18,238 bases of DNA, taken from the NCBI GenBank assembly GCA_023454395.1, contig JAEYFY010000023.1, positions 1 to 18,238 on the forward strand. Direction: 5' to 3'. A program made the translations under genes and the position numbers. Of this stretch, positions 1-9,300 are shown piece after piece. Origin of the DNA: Pseudomonadota bacterium. Lineage in GTDB: Bacteria > Pseudomonadota > Gammaproteobacteria > Enterobacterales > Enterobacteriaceae. Under the pieces are notes generated by a model that made no database searches, was not told the origin of the DNA, and saw nothing but the letters and a program-made list of their open reading frames with translations. Every line of letters begins with the position of its first letter. Within the stretch, counting starts at the first letter, position 1.

Positions 1-2947
1 GCGCTTGTACCTGTTCTTCGGATTTAGCCATGGCTTTATTCGTTTCAGATATCGCTTCTTTATTTGTTGCAACATCAGCACGAATACGACCAACTTCTTT
101 ATCTGTATTGCCTAACTTCTGGTTGGTATCGGCTAAATTTTGGTTAGTTGTTTTTAACTCTGTGCGGATCTCGGTAGTTGTTTGGCCGAAAGCTTTATCT
201 AAATCAGAAATCGTTGTTTTAACTTCTTTAATTTCAGAGTTAAATGTATTTTCTGCATTCTCAATTGATGAGTGGAGCTGAGTAACAGTTTGCGCCCATG
301 CTTCGTTATCCGTGGCGCGAACTTGCCATAGCTCTTTGATTCCAGCCTGCGATTGACCGTGTTTCGCTAACAAACTGCGTGATAGTTGAGAGTCAGCATT
401 ACTAAGAATAAGCGCGGTTTCTGCATTCCAATCCAAGCGTTCACTGAGTTGTTGGCCGGCTTCCGATGACATGAAATGTCCATCTAGCTCTGGCAATATC
501 GTTCCTACATCAAACTCCGATTCCCCGCGAATAAACTCAGTCCACTCAGATTGATTGCCTGTTTTATCCACCAGCCTTGCTCTAAAATAAAACGCCACAC
601 CTACTGACAAACCCGCCATTTCATACGTTTTAGATGGATATGGAACATCAGATAACAGCATCAAACCTTCACCATCATTGGTTTTACTGTACTGAATTTC
701 AGTTTTTAATGTATCACTGGTGTTTTCACCAAATCCCCAGCCTAGCTTAATGCCAAAGACTAATGGTGACGCTCTAAAGTTAACCGGTTTTGGCGGGTTA
801 CCCATTTTACCTGTTAACGTTTTTTCTTCAGAATATCCCCACCCGCTGGAGATCTCAGAAGCATTGATAGCTCGAACACGGACTAAATATCGACCAGAAT
901 AAACATTAGGAACTTCAATAGAGTTAATGGAGCTACGAGGCATATTGACCCAATTGCCTTCGTTTCTACGCCATTGCGCTTCATAAGAGATTGCGTTTTC
1001 AACTTGTGGCCACTGCGCTCGCATTGTTTCAAAGCTAACGCCTTGACTGACCATTGAGTAAGAATCAATGATAATGTTTTTCGGAGCTTGCTGATTATTA
1101 GGAGGAATAACACTAATGGGCCTTTCATCAATCAACGCACCAGAATCAACATGTTCATATTTACTGGGATCATGCTGAATGGCGGTAATAGTAAATTGAT
1201 TAGATTCATTTTCAGTGACACTGACAACGCGATATTGTTGTGCATACAGTTCTTCTGATTCAACAACCCACACACATTCTATCTCTGGTGTCTCACTGTA
1301 TTCCGTTGTAACCGTGATCGCCTTCCCTGATACTGTTTGTATCGTTCTTGCTTGCGATTGTCCTGAAGGAAGATTGAGAATTAAGCGATCACCACTTACA
1401 GCACTTGAAACGCGATCTAACGTGATATTTCTGCCATCGATGGCACTCACTCGACCACCAGTGACTTTTCCTGACAACAGTTCATCAGCAACAGCGATAA
1501 TGTAACCAGGTTGCGGAATGTTCCCATCTAACCCGACAGAGAATGTCACCATTCTGTCTTTATTGTTTGTCAGTATTCCCCAACGCCCTTTTCTGTTGGC
1601 TTCACTTTGTCGAGTACAGCCAATTGCGGTAACTTCTAATTGATTAAACCCGAACCGAGAAACTAAATCAGGTTCAAACACCGGCTCCATTGCATCAGCA
1701 TACCCATTTTGCGGATCTGAATACGAAACCAATGCCGTGGAATACTTTTCTTTACTGCTACTGCTTGAATAAATAAATTTTCCATCAATCACATTGGCTC
1801 GGGTATAGCTATAATCAATATCACGAGGCATATCCGCTAATGTTACAATCTGACCGCCACCCCAATAGGTCATTCCTCGAAAGATGGCTGCAAAGTCACG
1901 TAACACGTTATACGCTTCATTTCTATCTTGCACATAAACATCACAAACATAACGAGGTTCTGTACCGTCACCACCTTTTCCATCGGGTACCAATTGATCA
2001 CAATACTGCGCTATACGGTATAACTCCCATTTATCAATCTGTTGTTGATTTATTCGTTGTCCAAGGCCAAATCTATCAGAGATAACAATGTCGTAGAAAA
2101 CCCATGCGGGATTATTGGTCCATGCCCATTTAAAGGAACCATCCCACACCCCCGTATAGGTACGATCAATAGGATTGTAATTTGAGGGTATTCGAATTAT
2201 GCGCCCTTTCGGTTTGCACGTTATTTGCGGAATAGAGCCGTTGAATTGTTTAGAGTCGAATTCAATATAAAGTAACGCTGTATGAGGATAGGTAAACTTA
2301 GCATCAATGACTTCAGTGTAGCTTTGCAAAACAACCGTATCACCGATTTTACTGCTATTAGCATCATTAGAGACTTTTCTAACACGTAGTGACCATGATG
2401 TTGTCGATTCAGGTAAATCAATTCTGTGCGCTCTCTCATAACCTGATGTCGTTTTTCCTTTCACAGCACTATCAATAACGGTTTTCCAGCTACCACCATC
2501 AGTTTGTAAATCAATGGCGTATTTAACTTCATTGCCCACCAAATCCCCATTATCTTCTTGCTTGAATAATGATGGCCACTTTAGACGAACTCGAATAGCC
2601 GATAATTGTGAATTAGTAAATGTATGAACCCACGGTGTTTTACTCGAAATCGTTGAGCCAACATTGATTTCATTTTCAGCGCTAGGCAATCCTTGAATGT
2701 AAGTCTGTGCTTGTGTTCCTGATCTAAAATCCCACGTTACACCACTAAAATTTGCATTTCCTTCAGTGTCTTCTAACGGTGTGCCATCAAGAAAGATATT
2801 TTGTGCCGTTAACTCTCCAGCAAATTCTCCCTCACCCAAGGCAATGAGTAACTTTGCTTTAGCAATAGATTGCAAATCATCAGGTTGCTCAACAGGCACA
2901 CGAGGACTACCACCGCCCCCTTTTTGACCGTGAATTGTTTTTCTCAT
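1..2947 (-). CDS. J: Host-specificity / central tail tip protein J (partial, C-terminus outside window)
   Basis: This frame is open without a stop from an ATG at 2947 to the window start, giving 982 residues of a lambda gpJ-like protein; lambda J is about 1130 aa, so the receptor-binding end is missing. gpJ forms the central tail tip and fibre that contacts the outer-membrane receptor. The N-terminus (MRKTIHGQKGGGGSPR, then LLIALGEGEFAGE and FLDGTPLED) matches the J family. Around residues 270-430 is the TipJ-like tail-hub region. Two fibronectin-III-like stretches follow at about 610-710 and 713-810. From about 820 the chain is heptad-rich and Asn/Thr/Glu/Lys-rich, suggesting a trimeric coiled coil. 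The start lies 19 nt past the stop of I, with only a weak TGGA ribosome site. I checked the frame at several points and saw no frameshift. Confidence 0.93.
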   Translation of the reverse strand, partial: MRKTIHGQKGGGGSPRVPVEQPDDLQSIAKAKLLIALGEGEFAGELTAQNIFLDGTPLEDTEGNANFSGVTWDFRSGTQAQTYIQGLPSAENEINVGSTISSKTPWVHTFTNSQLSAIRVRLKWPSLFKQEDNGDLVGNEVKYAIDLQTDGGSWKTVIDSAVKGKTTSGYERAHRIDLPESTTSWSLRVRKVSNDANSSKIGDTVVLQSYTEVIDAKFTYPHTALLYIEFDSKQFNGSIPQITCKPKGRIIRIPSNYNPIDRTYTGVWDGSFKWAWTNNPAWVFYDIVISDRFGLGQRINQQQIDKWELYRIAQYCDQLVPDGKGGDGTEPRYVCDVYVQDRNEAYNVLRDFAAIFRGMTYWGGGQIVTLADMPRDIDYSYTRANVIDGKFIYSSSSSKEKYSTALVSYSDPQNGYADAMEPVFEPDLVSRFGFNQLEVTAIGCTRQSEANRKGRWGILTNNKDRMVTFSVGLDGNIPQPGYIIAVADELLSGKVTGGRVSAIDGRNITLDRVSSAVSGDRLILNLPSGQSQARTIQTVSGKAITVTTEYSETPEIECVWVVESEELYAQQYRVVSVTENESNQFTITAIQHDPSKYEHVDSGALIDERPISVIPPNNQQAPKNIIIDSYSMVSQGVSFETMRAQWPQVENAISYEAQWRRNEGNWVNMPRSSINSIEVPNVYSGRYLVRVRAINASEISSGWGYSEEKTLTGKMGNPPKPVNFRASPLVFGIKLGWGFGENTSDTLKTEIQYSKTNDGEGLMLLSDVPYPSKTYEMAGLSVGVAFYFRARLVDKTGNQSEWTEFIRGESEFDVGTILPELDGHFMSSEAGQQLSERLDWNAETALILSNADSQLSRSLLAKHGQSQAGIKELWQVRATDNEAWAQTVTQLHSSIENAENTFNSEIKEVKTTISDLDKAFGQTTTEIRTELKTTNQNLADTNQKLGNTDKEVGRIRADVATNKEAISETNKAMAKSEEQVQA

Positions 2948-2966
2948 TAGATTATTCCAAATAGAT

Positions 2967-3560
2967 TTATTGCTGATCTTCTACATAAATACCGGCAGAA
3001 ATGATGGCGCCACCAATAGTTCTTTCGCCATAAAGCACTGGCACTGGGTAACCTTGAGAAACGGTATTAGTAGGAGAGCCAAACGCATACGAAGGTTTGT
3101 TTTCGCCCTGATCTTGCATTGCAAGACCTTTCGGTTGAGGTGAAAGCATTTGAATAACACCGCCGATAGCTACTGATGCGCCAACAGCAAATAAAAGGTT
3201 ACTGGCCCATAATGCAGCTCCCCAAGGAGCAAATATTGCAGCAGCAACGAGTACGGCACCAAAAATAGTCTGAAAAACACCGCCTCTTTTGCTCCCCATC
3301 ACAATGGGAACAATACGAATAATTTCTTCTGATATTGGAAAATTAAGATCATCAACACCAATATTCTTTTTCCCTTTAAATACGGCGTATGTTAATCCTC
3401 GTGATTTACTGGTATTTAAATACTGTTCAAATCCATTTAAGGTACAACAAAGTGCTCTGATTGCTTCTGATGTTGTCGTAATTATGCGCTGATGAGTTTT
3501 ACCAAATGTTTTGCCTAATATTCCGCTTAACTCTATTGTTACCATTTTTTCTTCTTGCAT
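2967..3560 (-). CDS. I: Tail assembly protein I (lambda gpI-like)
   Basis: This 197-residue protein resembles lambda tail assembly protein I, needed for tail-tip assembly together with J, K and L. Residues 1-90 form a small soluble domain (VTIELSGILGKTFGK near the start, IRIVPIVMGSKRGG near 81-94). Residues 95-140 are very hydrophobic and Gly/Ala-rich, typical of the family. The C-terminal part contains VSQGYPVPVLYGERTIGGA (168-185), a family hallmark. ATG 3560 has a GGAG ribosome site 5 nt upstream; a second ATG at residue 6 (MVTIEL) is a possible alternative without a better site. The start sits 11 nt below the T-tract of an intrinsic terminator, so this gene depends on transcription reading through it. 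It is followed by J. Confidence 0.88.
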   Translation of the reverse strand: MQEEKMVTIELSGILGKTFGKTHQRIITTTSEAIRALCCTLNGFEQYLNTSKSRGLTYAVFKGKKNIGVDDLNFPISEEIIRIVPIVMGSKRGGVFQTIFGAVLVAAAIFAPWGAALWASNLLFAVGASVAIGGVIQMLSPQPKGLAMQDQGENKPSYAFGSPTNTVSQGYPVPVLYGERTIGGAIISAGIYVEDQQ

Positions 3561-3571
3561 AAAAACTCCAT

Positions 3572-3595
3572 AAAAAAACCCGCACTTGGCGGGTT
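3572..3595 (-). terminator. Rho-independent terminator after the moron gene
   Basis: Read on the minus strand, a 7-bp stem AACCCGC / GCGGGTT closes a 5-nt loop (CAAGT). Seven consecutive T residues follow, two of which belong to the stem. This is a textbook intrinsic terminator. It lies 96 nt past the stop of the TPR/CFI-box gene and just upstream of the ribosome site of I. It would end moron-only transcripts while requiring late antiterminated transcription to pass. Confidence 0.88.
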
Positions 3596-3690
3596 ATATT
3601 TAAGATGTAAAAACTATTTTCGCTTTATTAAAAAAATAAACTTTGATATTAAAAAAGAAGGAAGCACTATAAAAATAAAACTAATACTTC

Positions 3691-4479
3691 TTAGGAGTTT
3701 TTTTCTTGTATTAATTTTGCTAATTTTGGACTCTCTTTATAATACCAACTAACAAATTTAGATCCTACTTTACTTTTTAGAAGTATTTTATCTCTTAATT
3801 TCCTTAATTCACTAACAAAAACATTATATTCATTACCCATCGTTGCTGTTACAACAAAGCATGAATTACTTTCTTTTATATTCTTTGGGTTTGGTATTTT
3901 GTAGTTTGGTTCTGTTTTTTTTATTTCATTACCGTAAACTTCAATTAAATCCCTAAGTTTTTTTTCATGCTCACTAGTTATATATGCAACTTTCGATTTT
4001 CCATTCTCAACATACGGCATCCCTTCTATATTTTCAGTACATATTGAAACAATCTCAATAAGTATTGATGTGTTTTCCTTATAGTAAGAATGTGCAGTTT
4101 CTAATGCTAATATAGCGTCTAAGCTTTGTTGTATAAAATTATCCCATATCCCATCTAAATGAATATATTTTTGTGCGTATTTTTTACACTCTTTATAATA
4201 TAAAGATACAATAAGATTAATAGAGTTAGCGCTTTGTTTCTTTATGAAATCAGGATCTCTAGAAAACTTAATTGCATTGTTGAAACAATTTTCCATTTCA
4301 GAAAATTTTGCTAAATCAACTGATGATAAATACCCAACAGATTCTGCCTTGCCAAACCATGCCATTTCATTGGAAGGTGATATTTCCAATACTTTATTAT
4401 AATAATCCAAAGCTTCATTATAATTAAATGATTTCAATGCATTATCTGCCATATTCAATAAATTGTTTACACTCACCAT
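3691..4479 (-). CDS. Moron: TPR-like protein with C-terminal CFI-box domain
   Basis: This protein of about 262 aa is not a tail component I recognise. It begins with a TPR-like helical hairpin (residues about 5-45: ALKSFNYNEALDYYNKVLEISP), followed by mostly helical, Tyr/Lys/Asn-rich sequence. At about 207-256 is a conserved-looking domain: CFVVTATMGNE, then LRKLRDKILL, GSKFVSWYYKESPKLAKLI. This matches the pattern CFIATAxYG...LRxFRD...G..FV..YY..SP..A known as the CFI-box C-terminal domain, whose function is unknown. No signal peptide or membrane segment is visible. The gene is far more AT-rich than its neighbours and uses many ATA/AGA-type codons, pointing to separate acquisition. ATG 4479 is preferred over GTG 4482 because GAGG lies 4 nt upstream of the ATG but only 1 nt from the GTG. 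It splits tail genes K and I and carries its own terminator. Lysogenic conversion or phage exclusion is inference. Confidence 0.75.
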   Translation of the reverse strand: MVSVNNLLNMADNALKSFNYNEALDYYNKVLEISPSNEMAWFGKAESVGYLSSVDLAKFSEMENCFNNAIKFSRDPDFIKKQSANSINLIVSLYYKECKKYAQKYIHLDGIWDNFIQQSLDAILALETAHSYYKENTSILIEIVSICTENIEGMPYVENGKSKVAYITSEHEKKLRDLIEVYGNEIKKTEPNYKIPNPKNIKESNSCFVVTATMGNEYNVFVSELRKLRDKILLKSKVGSKFVSWYYKESPKLAKLIQEKNS

Positions 4480-4497
4480 CACACCTCAGTAAAAATA

Positions 4498-4513
4498 AGC
4501 ATTTAACAATGCT
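4498..4513 (-). terminator. Weak hairpin with T-rich tail between K and the moron
   Basis: On the minus strand AGCATT-GTTA-AATGCT forms a 6-bp stem with a 4-nt loop, followed by TATTTTT. It could be a weak terminator or attenuator after K, insulating the moron from tail transcription. The stem is short and AT-rich, so terminator activity is uncertain. Confidence 0.35.
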
Positions 4514-4528
4514 ACTCATGTATGTGAA
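4501..4528 (-). promoter_or_regulatory. Possible sigma70-type promoter for the moron gene
   Basis: On the minus strand TTCACA (5 of 6 matches to the -35 consensus) is followed after 16 nt by TTAAAT (4 of 6 to the -10 consensus), about 22 nt upstream of the moron start codon. It overlaps the weak hairpin. In such AT-rich DNA, matches of this quality occur by chance, so the call is tentative. A dedicated promoter would fit the moron arrangement. Confidence 0.25.
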
Positions 4529-4554
4529 TAATTAAAAGCGTATTTATAATTTAC

Positions 4555-5265
4555 TTATTTAATTAGTGATTTATAGCGTAAAACAACAATTGTTCTATCT
4601 CGCCAATAACCACCATAAGGAACTCGTTGGCTTAATCGCCCATAAAGGTGATGTAACAACATACCATCATCCAGAATAATACCGGCATGATTTGCAACAT
4701 TGGATTGAACCTGCATAACAACCATATCGCCTGCTTGTGGTTCACCTTCTATTTTCACAAACCCCGCTTCTTGCCAATTATCCATATAGCGATCTTCACC
4801 TTGCTCCCACCATGGATAATCAACACGATAATCAGGTAATACAATATTATGTGTTTGCTTAAAATAACTCATTATTAGCCCCCAACAATCCGTAAAACCA
4901 AGCACAAATGGACGGCCAATAAGAGGAAGTTCTCCTCGAGGAAAAATTTCACGAAAATCCCCCTCGGGGTAACTGACAATATACCAAGGGATACCCAGTG
5001 CATCACATTGAGCCTGATCTAACTCAGAAGGTTGAGTAGTTGCGTCTGGATGACTATGAACAATACCAATAACGACGCCTTGGTCTTCACATAATGCATA
5101 GTCTTGAGGAGAAATAACGAAGTGTTCTTGAGGTGTTGTAGCTACATTTACGCAAGGTAAATACGTCTTTACTCTGGATTTTTGTACGATAACGCCACAT
5201 GCTTCTTTGGGATATTCCTTTTTTGCATGAGAAAATATCGCCTCTCGTATTTTCTTTTGCATCAT
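4555..5265 (-). CDS. K: Tail tip assembly protein K (JAMM + NlpC/P60 domains)
   Basis: This 236-residue lambda gpK homologue has two peptidase-like domains. The N-terminal JAB1/MPN (JAMM) domain spans about 5-110: E21 in KEACGVI and the zinc motif HSHP...SELD, with H70, H72 and D83 in the expected HxHx7Sx2D spacing. The C-terminal NlpC/P60 domain spans about 120-230: C127 in FTDCWGLI and H193 in NHAGIIL are the expected catalytic pair. In this family the protein is needed for tail-tip assembly and may remodel peptidoglycan during DNA entry; activity here is inferred from intact residues. The start is ATG 5265, two bases after the stop of L; the next codon is also ATG. The ribosome site is weak (GGAA), suggesting translational coupling to L. 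It is the last tail gene before the moron insertion. Confidence 0.92.
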   Translation of the reverse strand: MMQKKIREAIFSHAKKEYPKEACGVIVQKSRVKTYLPCVNVATTPQEHFVISPQDYALCEDQGVVIGIVHSHPDATTQPSELDQAQCDALGIPWYIVSYPEGDFREIFPRGELPLIGRPFVLGFTDCWGLIMSYFKQTHNIVLPDYRVDYPWWEQGEDRYMDNWQEAGFVKIEGEPQAGDMVVMQVQSNVANHAGIILDDGMLLHHLYGRLSQRVPYGGYWRDRTIVVLRYKSLIK

Positions 5266-5267
5266 TA

Positions 5268-6017
5268 TTATTTCCGTAACAACGAGGTCCCGACAAAACC
5301 ACCAAAAGGAAGAGGATTATTTTTACCAAATCGTGGTACACACCCCGTTTTCAATAAACCACTACACTTATCTAGTGATGGGTCATCAACAGGATTACCT
5401 TGTTTATCAAAATAACCATTTTGCCCTGCATAATCACACCCATCTCCCGATTTATATTGCCCTCGTAAACACCACGTACACATTGAATGTAGTTGCCGAG
5501 TAGGTATCATCACACCTTGTAAATCCATTGGACTCGCCAGTGTAAATTCAACAAACTCATTTGTTTCTGCACTTTTACTATCAATATAAAAGACAGATAC
5601 TCGCTCTTGGGTGGGATCTGCAGAAGCATTCCCATCACTAAAATTCTCCACATCGAGATAATGAGAAAGTGTATCGTGAATAATCACTTTTGCTTTCAAC
5701 ATATCATCATAATGCAGACATAATGCGGTTATTGAGCTATCTAAATTAGCCACTAATAATTTAGGATTAGCACTAGATCCCGTTGTAGAGGACTCTAACC
5801 CTTCTATTTGAACTGGCCATGCCCCATATTCATTCCCTTGCCACCAAATGGACTTAGCCTCTATTTCTCCTTTAGCCTTTTGCATTTCCTCTTCCGTGAT
5901 GGGAATATTGTATGCATGGAATCTCAGAATATTAGGAACTCCAAATTCTGTACCATCAACTTCAAAAAGCCGGACAGTATTGCCCGGCTCTAATTTTTGA
6001 TAATCAGCTGTAATCAT
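5268..6017 (-). CDS. L: Minor tail protein L (tail tip, probable Fe-S protein)
   Basis: This 249-residue homologue of lambda gpL is a structural tail-tip protein placed between the tail tube end and J. The N-terminal part has the family opening (ITADYQKLEPGNTVRLFEVD, residues 2-21). The C-terminal domain is Cys-rich: C180 and C183 in SMCTWCLRGQ, C194, C218 and C226, ending in the conserved LPFGGF. Lambda gpL binds an iron-sulfur cluster through four C-terminal cysteines, and the pattern here is compatible with that. ATG 6017 overlaps the TGA of M in an ATGA, so translation is likely coupled. The stop is 2 nt before K. Family and order (M-L-K) leave little doubt. Confidence 0.92.
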   Translation of the reverse strand: MITADYQKLEPGNTVRLFEVDGTEFGVPNILRFHAYNIPITEEEMQKAKGEIEAKSIWWQGNEYGAWPVQIEGLESSTTGSSANPKLLVANLDSSITALCLHYDDMLKAKVIIHDTLSHYLDVENFSDGNASADPTQERVSVFYIDSKSAETNEFVEFTLASPMDLQGVMIPTRQLHSMCTWCLRGQYKSGDGCDYAGQNGYFDKQGNPVDDPSLDKCSGLLKTGCVPRFGKNNPLPFGGFVGTSLLRK

Positions 6018-6346
6018 GATTTAAATGCCTGAATAAAAACCAAAGAAAGGGTGTAATTTCCTGCACCGTTCGGAATGAGTTTGTGTTCATCACAACGATA
6101 CAATCCAAGTGGCTCAAGAGGCGGTTTCCAGAAAAATGACTTTATTCCTGCGTGTTTATCAATAAAGTGACGAATAGCTGAAATGTAATTTTCATCACCC
6201 ACAAACTCCATTGACCATTTCTGACTACGTGAATTTAAACCATTGCCAGAAACTTGTTCATAACCATCCCCAAATTTGACTTTCCTTGTGTTGTAAGAGA
6301 CATCTTCAGTCGGGTTTACACGCGGACACCAAGTGAATGTTTCCAT
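6014..6346 (-). CDS. M: Minor tail protein M
   Basis: This 110-residue lambda gpM-like protein acts in the tail-tip complex near the end of the tape measure. Family features are METFTWCPRVNP at the start, RKVKFGDGYEQ (about 22-32) and the KSFFWKPP element near the middle. I place the start at ATG 6346, not the further upstream ATG at 6376. A perfect AGGAGG lies 9 nt before 6346, the protein then aligns with the start of lambda M, and the longer form would overlap the tape measure gene by 28 nt. The tape measure stop is 2 nt upstream and L overlaps by 4 nt downstream. Confidence 0.92.
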   Translation of the reverse strand: METFTWCPRVNPTEDVSYNTRKVKFGDGYEQVSGNGLNSRSQKWSMEFVGDENYISAIRHFIDKHAGIKSFFWKPPLEPLGLYRCDEHKLIPNGAGNYTLSLVFIQAFKS

Positions 6347-6348
6347 TT

Positions 6349-9300
6349 TTAACGGCCTCCTCGAGTTGCATTCCAAATTAAACCACCCGGCCTAATATCT
6401 TTAGACATTAACTCTCGGTAACGGCTATCAACAAATCGGCCAATCTCCGCACCAAACTGCTCGAATCCATTCGTTGATTGAGTTTCTGAATTACCATTAC
6501 CGTCAATGGTAATGTAAACCTGTGGTGCTGAAGTAGCGCCCTGATTATTACCACCAACAACTCTAACCCCTAAGTTGCCATCTGCAGTTCGAGTTAATGG
6601 CATTATAGCCTCACTCCCTGCCTCGCCCATGAGTCCGAGATTAGGCGCGCCCCCCTTAGCAAAGGCAAAATAAGTGGGTGAGCTAACGATCTGATTACTA
6701 TAAGAACCTAGACTTTCTGAACTATGTACCCCACCTTTAGCATGAGCAACACCACCTAAAAATCCACCAACAGAGCCCATCCAACCACCAGCACCGGCCA
6801 TTGTATTAAGGCTATTCACGATTGCCGCATTAATAAGTACATTCTGAATAGATTTCAACACGCTAACAGACCAATCTTTCCAGCTGGCTTTATTGCCATT
6901 TAATTTATCGCTGATCGTGTCAACCATTCCTCCCATTGCATTTTGAACAACAGAGGCTGTTTGAGTAGCGTAGTTACCGCTTTCTTGAACCCAATCTTTC
7001 ATTCCACGCGTTATACCTGCGGTCCAGTCAGATTCAGCGAGCGCTATATTTCGATATTTATTTTCCAATGCATCTAATGCTTTAGATCTGGCTTCAATAT
7101 CTTCTGTTTTCTTTGCAGATTCATTGTAGATACGGTCTATTTGCTGACTTTCTTCAAAGTAGCTTTTTTCTCTTGAACTCATGCTATTGGTTTGAGTCGC
7201 TAACGAGGCTTCATCGTTAAATTTAACTGTGGCTTCTTGCAGTTTTTTGCGAGCTTCTTCCATATCACGATGCTTTTTGACGGCATCATCTGCTTTTTGC
7301 GTCCATTCTGCGAGCGCAACAGACGAACGTTCAATTGCTTCTCTTTGCTTATCAGTCCATTTAGCCCCATTTTCATGTGATGCTGCATAAAGAGAGGCGG
7401 CTTTTTCACCTTGTGAAGCCCTAACCTTCTGAACCTCTGTTGCCACACTTAAATCTGCTATTTTCCGCTCATATTGTTCTGCGGTTCTTTCAGCTTCTTT
7501 TTGCGCCTTTTCATAGGCGCTTTGTGTTGCTTTTCCTGTTTTAAGAGATTCATTTAGCTTTTCTCGATTTTGAAAAGCAGTCACTAGGTTATTAATATAT
7601 TTCTGGCGATTTTCGGCATGCTCTGGCGTGTTGGTTAACCCCACATCATCGGCAGAAAATTCGGCTTGTTTAATAACTTTTGCTTCACCCGTTAATGAAG
7701 AGAGGATTTTCTCTCGTTCAGAGTTATTTATTAGCGTTTGCTGTTTATCATCTAATGGTGCATTAGGAATACGCATAGGAATATTGACTAATGCCTGCCG
7801 AGTAGCGAGCATATTGTTACCAATATTCATGATCTGATTGAACTTCGTTTGCTCAGCATTCATAAACAACAAGGCTTGATGGGCTTTATTTTGCTCTGAA
7901 GCCTGTTGTCGAATTAAAAATACTCGTTGTTCTTCAATGTTTTTTAATGCTGACTGAATTCCTGTCGATTTCTCCTGCATTTGCAGGAGTTTTTCTTGCT
8001 CCACGAGCAAGCTAGCTTCGGCATCCTCTAATTGCTTAACGACTTCTGACTCACTGGACAGATGATTTATCATGAAATCACCCATTTTCGGACCAGGAGA
8101 GGCTAAAATTTGTTTATATCCTCTAATGTTCTTTTCTAAGTCACTTACTTTTTGCTTCTGTTCTTCAATCAGTCTATTTTGTTCTATTAGAGAGCTATTC
8201 GTTTTCCCTTGATTATCTAAAACATCAGGAAGAGACATTTTTTTCAAGCTTGCCTGAACTTGATTTATTGTTTCCGCATACTCCATAGCAGAACGTCTTG
8301 CTTCCTCTTGATTTTGATGCATGATGTACCATGTAGAAGCCCCTGCAAGAAGGAGTCCAGGGATCCCTCCTAACAAACGCACAGTTCCACCAAGAAGGCG
8401 ACTTCCAACAGAAGCTACTCTATTTAAATTTGATTGTGCCGTTCGTCTAGCTGAAATATTTCTATTTAACGTTGCCTGCGCGGACGCTAATCGACGCTCA
8501 GCTAATGCTTGTTGCTCAACACTTTGTGATGCCAACCTTGCTTGTTGAGCCCGATAGACTGCTGCTCTTGCTCTAGCCGTTGATATTTTGATACCTTGCA
8601 ATTGAGCTTGAGCATGGGCTATTTCACTTTTTGTTGCACGCGCAACCCCAATGGTTGCATTTGCCACACTTGTTGTCAGTCCACCAAAGTAACGAGCCAA
8701 ACCTAGACCAATTAAAACACCAGAAACAGAGGCTATACCATCAATATTGTTCGCGATCCCTTCCATTGCGGTTGATAGTGTGCGAGTAGCACCTGATGTT
8801 TCATTAACATTGCCAATCCATGCCATGAACGCATTTTCAATCTTCTGAGCCGAACCACTAACCGTTGTAGGCAACTGCTCAAATTCAGCACGTAACTGTT
8901 GCGTATTCGTCAGGATGGGAACAATTTTATCCATCGTGAGCAGTCCATTTTGCGACATTTCACGCAGACCACCAATCGTCGTTCCCATACCATCAGCCAG
9001 CATTTTTGCTAATCGCCCACCATTTTCCATGACGGCATTAAATTCTTCACCGCGAAGAACACCCGAACCTAATGCTTGACTTAGCTGTGTAATAACAGAG
9101 CTGGTTTCTTCAGCACTGGCACCAGAGAGCTTTAATGAAGTTGCAATGGTTTCGGTGACTTTCGCAACATCACTTGAGGCATAACCCGCATCACGCATGG
9201 ATTGTGCAACACGGCTGTATAGATTCATATTCGCTGCAATCGATGTGCCCGTTCTTTGGCTCAGCGTCATTAACTCTTGCTGTGCTTGCTTAAAATCTTC

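Noticed and set aside
1215..1505. A plus-strand 96-aa open frame within the J region.
   Set aside because: It is the antisense shadow of J, whose frame is uninterrupted here and encodes recognisable gpJ sequence.
3555..3752. A plus-strand 65-aa frame across the moron-I spacer.
   Set aside because: Low-complexity Lys/Ile/Leu translation of AT-rich DNA that includes the terminator; no ribosome site or domain.
5087..5341. A minus-strand 84-aa frame with a lipoprotein-like start (hydrophobic stretch then LSGPRC), spanning the L-K junction.
   Set aside because: It overlaps well-supported L and K coding sequence in another frame, starts with GTG rather than ATG, and its hydrophobic stretch is a by-product of the conserved C-terminal codons of L.
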